From Theobroma cacao (lineage: Eukaryota > Streptophyta > Magnoliopsida > Malvales > Malvaceae): a stretch of 64,000 nt of DNA. The notes beneath the pieces were generated by a model. The model saw only the letters and a program-made list of their open reading frames with translations. It was not told where the DNA came from and did no database searches. The first letter of the stretch is position 1. Every line of letters starts with the position of its first letter. Made by a program: the position numbers and the translations under genes. Shown one piece after another: positions 47,371-57,666 of the stretch. Location of the stretch: the NCBI RefSeq assembly GCF_000208745.1, contig NC_030854.1, positions 2,553,236 to 2,617,235 on the forward strand, written 5' to 3'.

Positions 47371-47840
47371 AGGCATAATACTTAAATAAGTTTCTAAGCC
47401 ATTCAAAAAAATTCAAATAAGTTTTTATTCTTTTTTTATGTTTAATCAAGCTCTTATATTTTTATTTTTGATTAAATAAATCATTATAATTAATAATTTA
47501 TTAATTACCACTAGTCAAAATGTCATTTGTCATTTTTATTCACATAACGCAATATAGTGTTGATGTGAAAGGCGAAAATGTCATATGATCATGTTATCAT
47601 ATCAAATTAGTATGTCGCATCATCATTAATTATGATATATTAGTATGTCAAGTCAGCACCACACTATTTAAAATGACAAATGTCATTTTAACTAAGTCAG
47701 TCACTAATCATAAAGGCTTATTCAATAATGACTTATTTAGCTCAAAATAAAAATATAAAAACTTAATTAAATGCAATAAAAATATAAAGATTTATTTGAA
47801 TTTTTTAAATAATTTAAGAATTCTTTTAAATATTATGCCT
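47371..47840. mobile_element. MITE-like inverted-repeat element, best copy of the family
   Basis: The left end AGGCATAATACTTAAATAAG and the inverse of the right end AGGCATAATATTTAAAAGAA begin terminal inverted repeats of about 50 bp. TTAATAT flanks both sides (47364-47370 and 47841-47847), a 7-bp candidate target duplication. The 470-bp interior is non-coding and rich in CATATGATCATG-type palindromes. Superfamily not certain. Confidence 0.75.
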
Positions 47841-48022
47841 TTAATATATGTTGACATTTTACTTGTTGATTATTAATTTCTATTTGTTTCCACTTTATTA
47901 TTTGCTACAACAGTGGATGGATGGCTTTAACTTTTTTGTCAAAGTAAACATGGTAATTGCAAAACTTTGTACAGAATGTTGACACTAGAGTGGTCAATGT
48001 TTGCTGATATTTTATACAGACA

Positions 48023-48722
48023 CAATATTCAAAAAAGCTCATAAATTATTCAAGAAAATTCAAATAAGTCTTTATACTTTTATATTCAATATTTGTTGAC
48101 CCGAGTATTTGTTTAATTGGTTTGTGCATAATCCCCCTGCCTAAAGAGCAGGGTTCGAATCCCCTCTCCTTCAATTATAAAAAGAAAAAATCAAGCTCTT
48201 GTACTTTTAGTTTGAACTAAATAAGTTTTTATATTTTTTATTTTGAGTTAAATAAAATCTTATTATTAATGATTAACTTAATCATAATACTATTTGTCAT
48301 TTTATATTACGTGAAGATGATGTGAACTAAATAAGTTTTTATTTTTTTTTATTTTGAGTTAAATAAACTTTTATTATTAATGATTAACTTAATCATAATA
48401 CTATTCGTCATTTTATATTAAGTGAAGATGACGTGGCATGTTAACATGTTATAATTGATAATAATATCGTATGTTGACATATTATAATTGATAATAACGT
48501 GGCATGATAACATAATCATGTGACATTTTTTACTCTTCACATAAGTATCATGTGAATATTAAATGAAAAGTGATATTTTAACTAATGACAATTAATCAAT
48601 CATCAATTATAAAGGATTATTTAACTCAAAATAAAAATACATAGACTTAATTGAAAATAATAAAAGAATAAGAATTTATTTAAATTTTTTAAAATAATTT
48701 AACTTTTTTTTAAGCATTATGC
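48023..48722. mobile_element. composite copy of the AGGCATAAT element with nested insert and internal duplication
   Basis: The left end resembles that of 47371 (ACAATATTCAAAAAAGCTCAT...) and the right end is AAGCATTATGC. A tRNA-like insert of about 95 bp lies at 48093-48187. The segment at about 48213-48321 is repeated directly after it (48322-48432). Confidence 0.6.
48093..48187 (+). mobile_element. tRNA-like (SINE-like) fragment nested in a MITE
   Basis: It contains GGGTTCGAATCCCC, a consensus Pol III B box or T arm, in a segment absent from the sister copy at 47371. TTCAAT occurs at both edges as a possible target duplication. The part before the B box does not fold as a full tRNA. Probably a SINE or tRNA-derived fragment. 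Confidence 0.45.
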
Positions 48723-49884
48723 TTTTTATTTATCACTCTATTTTATGTGCATGCTTTTAATTTTATATGATTGGAATAATTATATAAATATATATATATA
48801 TGTTAGTTTACTATTTAGTTTTTTTACTATAAAGATTTGCTGAATTTATTAGTAAAGTATATTTCCTTTTTTTTTTTTTAGGCAAGTAAAGTTCTCTAGA
48901 TATGATGCATCAATTTCTACCTGCTTTGCAACCACTCCAACGAAGTGATTCAATTAAAGTCAGAGCTATAGTTGTCCGCCTATGGGAATTAGTAGATCCT
49001 TCTCGACTGGGGCATATTACTTAGTCTCGATGCAAATGTAACATATACATTAACAACATTTAATGTTTATAAATAATTACTTTTCAAAAAAAATGTTTAT
49101 AAACAATTATCATATATTAAATGATTAAATATTTTTCTCTTTTACAGAAAAATGCAATGCATGTAGTTACTGTTACAAGTCAATCAGTTTAATATAATTG
49201 CTTTCTTTTTATATTTTACAAATTTGAAATTAATTCCTTGCATTTATCAAATAACTAAATTACTTTGCAAAGTTCCAAGTAATATCGAAAAAATAACAGT
49301 AATTTTCCGACCCACACGAGAATATTATGCAAGTACAAGTACTAATTAATCACATGTATTTCATATCTCTTGCGGACTGATTGCGTGCTTTGTGAAATTA
49401 GAAACAAGAATGCAACTGGTGTAGTCCAATTGAAGAAAGAAGATTGTGAAATAGGATCAACGGTTGAAGACCTTGAATCTTTTGAAGATGGAATATTGAC
49501 TGTTGAAGAATCTGTGAAGCTGTATTGACAGTTGAAGAACTTGAAGACATGATGATGGGGCTGAAGAAAGTTTCCAAACGGAGAAAGAAGATTGTGAAAA
49601 AGTATAAACTGTTGAAAAACTTGGATCTTGTGAAGATGGATTGACATTTGAAGAACTTGAATACATGATGATGGGAGTTGAAGTAAGTTTTGGACCATTC
49701 CAAAATCTGAGTGCTCAGCGGCTTCAAGAGTTGAGAAAAAGAAAATTTAGAAACTGAAGAACATGACCAACAACCAAAAAGGGTGAGGTTAAGTGGTTCA
49801 ATTGAAGACACTCAGAATCTGTCAAAGTAGCAACAACACCTATATCTACTTTAGCAGCAGAGGAAGCATTGGGCTTTGCTGCAG
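48723..49884 (+). repeat. tandem duplication, copy A (about 1.16 kb)
   Basis: It matches 50285-51446 at a fixed offset of 1,562 bp. Two substitutions are visible near 48833 and 48842, and I saw no others by eye. Copy A ends at a single N (49885). Both copies include an OB-fold-like fragment and a purine-rich, acidic-coding stretch with stops. Confidence 0.9.
48903..49024 (+). pseudogene. possible OB-fold (RPA-like) fragment, copy A
   Basis: A frame from ATG near 48903 reads MMHQFLPALQPLQRSDSIKV then RAIVVRLWELVDPSR and stops at 49022-49024. The 'IKVRAIVVRLWEL' phrase resembles the first strand of plant replication-protein-A-like OB folds. The AG before it could be a splice acceptor. Family assignment is weak. 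Confidence 0.3.
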
Positions 49885-49885
49885 N

Positions 49886-50284
49886 TTCAAATAAATTTTC
49901 ATTCTTTTTATCAAATTTAATTAAGTTTTTTTATTTTACTTTTGAATCAAGTAAATTCTTATAATTAATGATTAATTAATTATTATTAATCAAAATAATA
50001 TTTATCATTTTATATCATGTAATGTTGACATGACATGTTGATACATCATAATGATGATAATAAGACATATTAATATAATCATGTGACATTTTTTACTCTT
50101 CACATCAGTGTCATATGAATATTAAATGAGAAGTAACAATTTAACTAATGATAATTAATCAACCATTAATCATAAGGATTATTTAACTGAAAATAAAAAT
50201 ACATGGACTTAATTGAAAATAATAAAAGAATAAAAATTTATTTAAAATTTTTAAAATAATTCAGCGTTTTTTTAAGCATTATGC
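49886..50284. mobile_element. 5'-truncated copy of the AGGCATAAT element
   Basis: It starts right after the N at 49885 and ends AAGCATTATGC at the same junction as the copy ending at 48722. It differs from that copy at roughly one base in ten over the last 200 bp. Confidence 0.6.
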
Positions 50285-51446
50285 TTTTTATTTATCACTC
50301 TATTTTATGTGCATGCTTTTAATTTTATATGATTGGAATAATTATATAAATATATATATATATGTTAGTTTACTATTTAGTTTTTTTACTACAAAGATTT
50401 GCTTAATTTATTAGTAAAGTATATTTCCTTTTTTTTTTTTTAGGCAAGTAAAGTTCTCTAGATATGATGCATCAATTTCTACCTGCTTTGCAACCACTCC
50501 AACGAAGTGATTCAATTAAAGTCAGAGCTATAGTTGTCCGCCTATGGGAATTAGTAGATCCTTCTCGACTGGGGCATATTACTTAGTCTCGATGCAAATG
50601 TAACATATACATTAACAACATTTAATGTTTATAAATAATTACTTTTCAAAAAAAATGTTTATAAACAATTATCATATATTAAATGATTAAATATTTTTCT
50701 CTTTTACAGAAAAATGCAATGCATGTAGTTACTGTTACAAGTCAATCAGTTTAATATAATTGCTTTCTTTTTATATTTTACAAATTTGAAATTAATTCCT
50801 TGCATTTATCAAATAACTAAATTACTTTGCAAAGTTCCAAGTAATATCGAAAAAATAACAGTAATTTTCCGACCCACACGAGAATATTATGCAAGTACAA
50901 GTACTAATTAATCACATGTATTTCATATCTCTTGCGGACTGATTGCGTGCTTTGTGAAATTAGAAACAAGAATGCAACTGGTGTAGTCCAATTGAAGAAA
51001 GAAGATTGTGAAATAGGATCAACGGTTGAAGACCTTGAATCTTTTGAAGATGGAATATTGACTGTTGAAGAATCTGTGAAGCTGTATTGACAGTTGAAGA
51101 ACTTGAAGACATGATGATGGGGCTGAAGAAAGTTTCCAAACGGAGAAAGAAGATTGTGAAAAAGTATAAACTGTTGAAAAACTTGGATCTTGTGAAGATG
51201 GATTGACATTTGAAGAACTTGAATACATGATGATGGGAGTTGAAGTAAGTTTTGGACCATTCCAAAATCTGAGTGCTCAGCGGCTTCAAGAGTTGAGAAA
51301 AAGAAAATTTAGAAACTGAAGAACATGACCAACAACCAAAAAGGGTGAGGTTAAGTGGTTCAATTGAAGACACTCAGAATCTGTCAAAGTAGCAACAACA
51401 CCTATATCTACTTTAGCAGCAGAGGAAGCATTGGGCTTTGCTGCAG
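50285..51446 (+). repeat. tandem duplication, copy B (about 1.16 kb)
   Basis: It matches 48723-49884. Unlike copy A it continues without a break into 51447 onward, so it is the copy in natural context at its right end. The OB-fold-like fragment recurs at 50465-50586. Confidence 0.9.
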
Positions 51447-52756
51447 CCTCACATTGTCAGAAAGGATTGCCGACTGAAGAAACTAAATATTCTGAAGAAG
51501 GATTGATGGTAGAAGATTTTGCGGAAATAACAAGTGCTGAATATGCTAGACAATTCCAAATCTTTGATGAGCAAGTTGAGAGTAGGAAGTTTAGCTACCA
51601 GAAAAGATGAGGAGCAGCAGAAAATGGCGTCATTGAGCAACAACTAAGCAGTGGAAGACACACACAACTCTTTGCCAGCAGCAGGGAATCCAGTATCTAC
51701 TTCAGCAGCAGCCTCAGATATGGACTTTGATGGAGATTTTTCTGAATTAGTTAACCTTCTGGTTTTTGGTGTATTCTGAGATGTATAGCCCTGAGACTTT
51801 GGACAAGTCAAAAGTAAATCCAAAGTCTGGAATTAAGCTCATCAGTTTTCTATTAAATAATAATGTTATTTTTATCTAAATTCCTGTCTTACATGTTATT
51901 TTGATCGTATGTCTAGCAGGGTTAGAACACATTGAGGCAAAGAGAATATTCTGTGAGGTACAGGGATGCATAGCTGCCTAGTGAAAATACTGATGGTGCC
52001 CAGAAACAGTACTGCCCGCACCAAGGATATATCAGGGCAATGTTTGCAGTAGTTTGTGACAAGATGTTTCTGGTTTGGCTATGTTCTTCTTGTCATCCGT
52101 TCATGGTTTGTTGGTGTTCATTATGCTTATCTGCTTCTGGGGGTATAATCTGTTATGCTGTACCTTCCATGTATCCAGAATTTCTCTGGTTTTACGCTTA
52201 TCTGTCCTGGTGGTCTCCATTTATGCGACTTGTACCCGCTGATTCTCATCTGCTGTGTATTTGTGCTCCATGGTGTTGCTTCTGCTGGTGTTGTCTGTTC
52301 TGCTAGCACCCTACGTGTTCAGAAATTTTATGCTGTTGGTTCACTCTCAGTTCATCGCAACTTTTCTGTCTCATTGCTTCAGACCTGATGGAATATACTG
52401 TGTTGCTCTATCATTGTCTGGTTTTGGTTTCTTCATCACTTCCCAAGGCCAAGGTTAAGGGCATTCAAGTTTTGGCGTTATGTATTTATCAGCATCAGTT
52501 AGCAGATAACAGCACTACCCCAGCTCAACTCGCCTGGAATCTCAAAGATAGTTTTATTTGGGCACGGAACTGGATAATACATAATCTAAACAGACCAATC
52601 TTTAAACAGGAACAGCTATTTCAAGGAACCACGTATTGTCCCTAGATCTCAATTAACAAGAACTACAATAATCAATAACCCATTTCATCAAAATTTGAAG
52701 AGTTTAAGGATAAATATCCAATTAGAGGAGCCAATATTTCGTCACATGCAAGTTTT
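51447..52756. other. continuation of copy B and 3' flank of RH57
   Basis: To about 51800 the plus strand continues the acidic, purine-rich, stop-interrupted sequence of the duplicated unit, apparently a decayed gene. The frames between 52040 and 52645 have no recognised domain. The end is likely 3'UTR of RH57. Confidence 0.4.
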
Positions 52757-55700
52757 TTAGTCTTCTGCTTCATTTGGTTTGGTTGAAATAGACTCCCTTT
52801 TTGGTCTATGCTTCTTCCATCTCAGCTTACGCAAAGCCATGATCCAAGACGGAACCTCACAGCCTGATCCTGCCATTACATTAGCTATGTTACGCAAAAA
52901 TGGAACATCATCTTCTGTGTAGAAAGTAATAGCTTCTCCACTCCTCCCTGCTCTGCCGGACCGGCCTATTTGGGAGATCCACAAACTTTGTTTCAGTAAC
53001 CACACAAAAAAATAAGGACAAGGTAATCTATTCGAGAAATCTAGATCTCTGACAAGGTGCAGAAGCAAGTTGTGCAACATACCAATTCGGTGAATGTATG
53101 CAGCAGCAGAATCTGGAAAATCATAATTAATTACACAGTTGACACCCTTGAAGTCCATACCACGGGCAATGACATCAGTAGCAATCAAAACCCATGTTTT
53201 GCCAGCTCGGAAGTCATTGACAATATTTTCACGCTGCATTCAATTATAAGATATCAGGATAAAGTAAATAACAGTTGTTAGAAAGACCAACTAAACATAA
53301 CATAACGTCATAATTCTCAATTAAGCACTACAAGAGCACCTTGCCCAAGATAGCTGCCACATACCAAAAACACTCTTGGGACTTATGTCTCTTCTAGACA
53401 CTTGCTTAGGGGCTCTAAGATGAAGGTGAATGTGTAAAGGTGAAACATTGTTCATTGCACTTAGAATTCTAGTGTTGGTGGAGGTGGAAAGCAAAAAAGG
53501 ATCAGCATAATACATAAGCATGGAAATAACCTTTACCTGTGTTTCAGATAAATCAGAATGGATGACACTAGCTCTAATATTATCAAATTTCAGCTCCTCA
53601 TACAGTTCCTTTGCTCGTTCTTTGCTTTGTACAAATATTAAAACTGGCGGATTCAATTTCTACTGCCAAGCATGTGAGAAGACAAACAGATGGTTAAGGA
53701 CATGCTCCAGCTGAAAAACACTAAAAGAAGATAACGTTAAAAGAGTATGGTTTTTTGTGGTATATAGTGTCATATCCTCAACAGCTTCAAGCAAAGTATT
53801 ACAAATGCAATAAATTAAATAGGGGTATTGATAACTCTATGAAAAAGAAAACCAAACACAATTTCTAAGGGTAAATAAATAAGGTGGATTATCCATGTGC
53901 TATATATACTAACTTCAGACTGATACAATGTTCTTTCTTTCTCAAACAACTGTTATGGTTGCAAGAGATATGAGCTTTCTTAACATCCATATTAGCAGAA
54001 TACCTCTGCAAAGCTTTGACGAAGTGCAAGGAGTTTCCCTTCTTCACTTCCAGCAAAAACTAACTTTTGATTTATAGATTTGGAAGCAGTATTCCTGCAG
54101 AAAATATCAAAAAGTGTGATGCATGTCAAAGAGAAATCCTCTTTTTTTTTGAAAGGTAATAATCTCATACTTACTTTCTTCCAATAATAACTCGAACAGC
54201 ATCAGGCATAATGGTGCGTGCAAGCTCCTCAACAGAATCAGGTAAAGTAGCACTAAATAATGAGCGTATAATTGAAGGATTAGAACATGCTTTGACCACA
54301 GAATCGATCTGCTTTAACAAGCCCAGTTCAAACAGTTTGTCAGACTCGTCCAGGACAAGATATTCAACCCTGTAGAAGGAAAATTTTGTATCAATGAAGC
54401 AGTTTAAATTTGAAATTAATGTTCAAATATGAGCTGGTTTTCTCCATTCCAACAAGACCAATTATTAGACCTCAAACCTTCTCAGATTCTTCTATCCATT
54501 CTGATTAAAACAAAATGTTCAAGACATAGTTTTCCTAAAATCATATGCACCACAATCAGAGAGCTGTTTGTGACATGGATCAATGATGATATGGGGGCAG
54601 AGGACCACCCATCTATGGACAAATTTTACAGGTAGACCACTTTTCGGCACTGTGTTTTTGTTAAGCATGCCTGGGGTGAGAAATCATAAGGAATATGATC
54701 AGGGTGAGATTCATGAGGGTGGTGGATTGATGTGCTTAAGACAGGCTACCGCAAACTTTCAGGAAAGGATGTAACCTGTAAATGGACCTCTCTTGTGTGT
54801 GGTGTTCAGGATAGAGAAGGTGTAAATATAATGGGGTCGTTTTTTGAAACTTTGTGGTACTGGCCAGAAAAGTTCAAAGGATGTGTATAGGGGCTGTAGG
54901 GTTGAGCTGTAATATGTAAACATTTGGTTGCATTAGCCTCTGATGCTATTAACTTGAGAGGCTGATGCAACCGATGTTTTATTCTTTAATCGATCAATAT
55001 AATGAACTTGGCTTATCAAATATATATATATATATTTATGCACTTCAACATCCAATAATTAGTTATATCAAACCTGAACCATGTTTTCACCCTTTTAAGT
55101 CAAATTTGAAAAGTACTTTATAAACTTGAGTCATAACTGCCAATCTAATCTTTTAACACAATAAGAGGTTTAGCCTAACCTTTTGATCTCTCCTATCATC
55201 ACACTCCTCATCATTCTTGGATTTATGATGTTGAAAGAGCTTTCGGCATCTACTCATCTACATATTCATCCTATTGGTCTCTCTAGCATCCAAAATGAAC
55301 ATGTATTTGCATCCATAACAGAAAAGACTATTTATAAGCACCAACCTGCTCAAATTAAGTTTTCTTTTCTTGATAGCTGAACTCAAGCGAAGTGGTGTTG
55401 ATATAAGTATATCACAAGGCAGCTTTGATAAATCAGCACTTCTTATGAGCTTTTTAGTCAACAACTTGATATAAAATTTATTTCCTTTTGCTAGTTTTTT
55501 GCACTCTCTGGTTGTCTGAGCAGCTAATTCACGTGTAGGACACAATATAACAGCTCTAACACCTTCAGATGATGCATGCTGACAGATGAAGGAAGCTAAT
55601 CAGAAAACTTGGGAATAATTTTAGCGAAAATGATTATTGAAAAGATACCTTGAGTTTCATAAGCATTGGTGATACAAAAGCCAAGGTTTTTCCGGATCCA

Positions 55701-56894
55701 GTTGGAGCACAAGCAAAGCACTCCCGACCCTAACACAAACGATGGCAAAAAAGCATTTCAACACATGAGAGAATTTAGCAAAACCATAAGTATAAACTTC
55801 CAGCAGAAGCAGGCATATACTGATCTTTTCACTGAATGACTAATTGCCAATAGGGGAAAAAATGAAGTAGAAAAGAAACCAGCAGTGGTTAAATAAAAGA
55901 CCATACAGATAGAAGAACCGGAATAGCCTGCCGTTGAATTGGTGTTGGCTCTTTAAATCCAAGTTCAGCAAAATTGCGTAATAAATAGGACTCACATCCA
56001 TATCTGTAGAGAAACCAAATAATTTCTCATTTTCAAATTCGAACTAGAACAAAAATGTTTGACAAAATCATAGCATTGCTAACATCATCCAACTAATGAA
56101 TAACAATAAAGCGAAAATTAAGGAAAGCTTAACTCATGGCAATCAAAAGCAGAGTCAATGTTAACTAAACTACAAAAAATAAATAGGCAGAGCACATACA
56201 CTGAGCTTAACTCTGCGAAACTCTTAAGTGGAGATGCAACATTATTCCCAGAGACATGAATATTAAACTTTTTCCGCAGAATCGCATCCGCCTAATGTCA
56301 TCAACAATTAGGAAGATTACAACAAAGATAGTACTCAAAAATAGCGATCTATGCATGCATTAAAGAAGCAAACCTCCAGTTTCTGGTTCAATTTCTTCTT
56401 CTCTTTGGAAAGCTTATCTTCTTCCTCATCTTTTTGGTTCTCTACGCTCTCTACCAATGCTTTTTTCGAACTCTTAAAGACATTAAATCCCTCCACCGCT
56501 TCTACTTTCCAACAAATTAAGCAAAAGAAAAATAGTTTCTTCTGAATATTCATTATAGTAGCCAACGTAACTTAAAAAGAAAAACTGAAATGAAAAAAAG
56601 AAATACCTGAAACTGCTTGTTTACGCTTTCTTTTCTTGGTAGAAACGGTAAATTCCTCCCTTTCGGGATTTCCACTCTCGAACAAGCTCAAATAATCCAC
56701 CTTATCTTCAGTTTCCGTTTTCTCCTAAACGAAAATTCACAAAAAAAAAATTTAATATATGAATAAATACCGAACTCCGACGTAACATTGTGAGAATGGA
56801 AGAAAAACCGCACCTTAAACCGAGCGATATCGCTGGCGAACTTCTTTTTATTGAAGTTGGTGCCGCCGAACAAAAAAGAAGCGCCTTTTTCCAT
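52757..56894 (-). CDS. RH57: DEAD-box ATP-dependent RNA helicase 57 (Rok1/DDX52 type)
   Basis: Twelve exons join in phase: 56894-56814, 56724-56607, 56504-56374, 56291-56200, 56003-55907, 55729-55649, 55578-55346, 54369-54175, 54094-54004, 53659-53537, 53233-53083, 52965-52757. They encode 533 residues. Rok1/DDX52 proteins act in 18S rRNA maturation in the nucleolus. The charged N-terminal ~130 residues (KKRKRKQ near 64) are followed by the Q-motif region [14 protein letters not shown], motif I PTGSGKT (182-188), CPTRELAAQ, motif II DESD (285-288, the Rok1-type variant of DEAD), motif III SAT (317-319), [27 protein letters not shown] and [11 protein letters not shown]. The C-terminus is basic ([11 protein letters not shown]). 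Exon 10 uses the acceptor CAGTAG|AAA, since the nearer CAG would bring in a stop. Confidence 0.94.
54380..55036 (+). repeat. possible transposon fragment inside an RH57 intron
   Basis: The intron 54370-55345 is unusually long for this gene. Around 54580-54990 it has less AT-rich sequence than its surroundings, ends in TTTAATCGATCAATATAATG like a LINE-type 3' tail, and is followed by (TA)n (about 55019-55036). No reverse-transcriptase motif is present. Tentative. Confidence 0.25.
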
Positions 56895-57666
56895 TGTCGA
56901 AGCTGGAAAACTCTTTCCAATTGGAACCGGGAAAATAACACCACTTACGGCGGCGATTGAGAAGCGAGGGTTTTTTGGTTGATCGTTGTTCTCACTTTCG
57001 CTGCAGTATTTTTGAGGCCGAATATTTTCAAGAAAACAAAGTTTCAAAAACTATCAGTTATCTCCCTTGTATTTGTAAGGAATTGCGTTATTACCCCCTC
57101 ACCTTGAGCACTTTTTAGGTTAAGGACACACAGCATTTAGTTAACTTATAAATTAAAAATTCAGAAAATATACAGATTTTTTTTTAATGGAATAAACACA
57201 TTAATTTCATTAACATGTATAGAAAATAATCTCCAAGTTTAATTAAATCAGGTGAGATGGTAACTTATCAAAACTTGTTTTCTTAAATATAAAAGAATTG
57301 CTTATACTAAGGAAAATAGAGAAAAAAAGGTAGAAATAATTTTCTCGATTAATTTCACAATTCAATTGAAAACCATATCAGAAATGTTTTTTATTTTAAA
57401 AAAAAAGGACAAATTAATCCAAATTTACATGTTCATTAAAGAAAAGATTGCACAACAAACGGTTGAGTGAATTCCTAAGAGACACATGGTATCAGACATC
57501 CTACGACGTGGGTAGCCTTACAGCCCGAGTTTTCTTAACAAAGGGCGATGCGGACGAATCCTTCGATGCGCCAACTAATTGAATTTACATCCCAGAAAAG
57601 ATGGGGGAAGGAGATTACAAAAAGATTACAAGAGAAGAAAGGAGCAGGGGTGATCATCCTAAAACC
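56895..57666. other. RH57 promoter and IMPA-9 3' flank
   Basis: The intergenic spacer between two tandem minus-strand genes. The left side should contain the RH57 leader and promoter, the right side the 3'UTR of importin alpha. No other feature was seen. Confidence 0.5.

Noticed and set aside
48110..48171. functional tRNA gene
   Set aside because: Only the T arm/B box is convincing. The acceptor, D and anticodon arms cannot be formed.
49342..49811. Ser/Phe-rich minus-strand frames of 118 and 137 codons, repeated at 50904-51373
   Set aside because: They are antisense to a purine-rich, GAAGA-type sequence, which gives long stop-free minus frames by composition. They overlap each other in different frames and show no domain.
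52040..52645. overlapping plus frames of 60-90 codons near RH57
   Set aside because: They are in several frames, cysteine- and leucine-rich by composition, and have no domain or start context.
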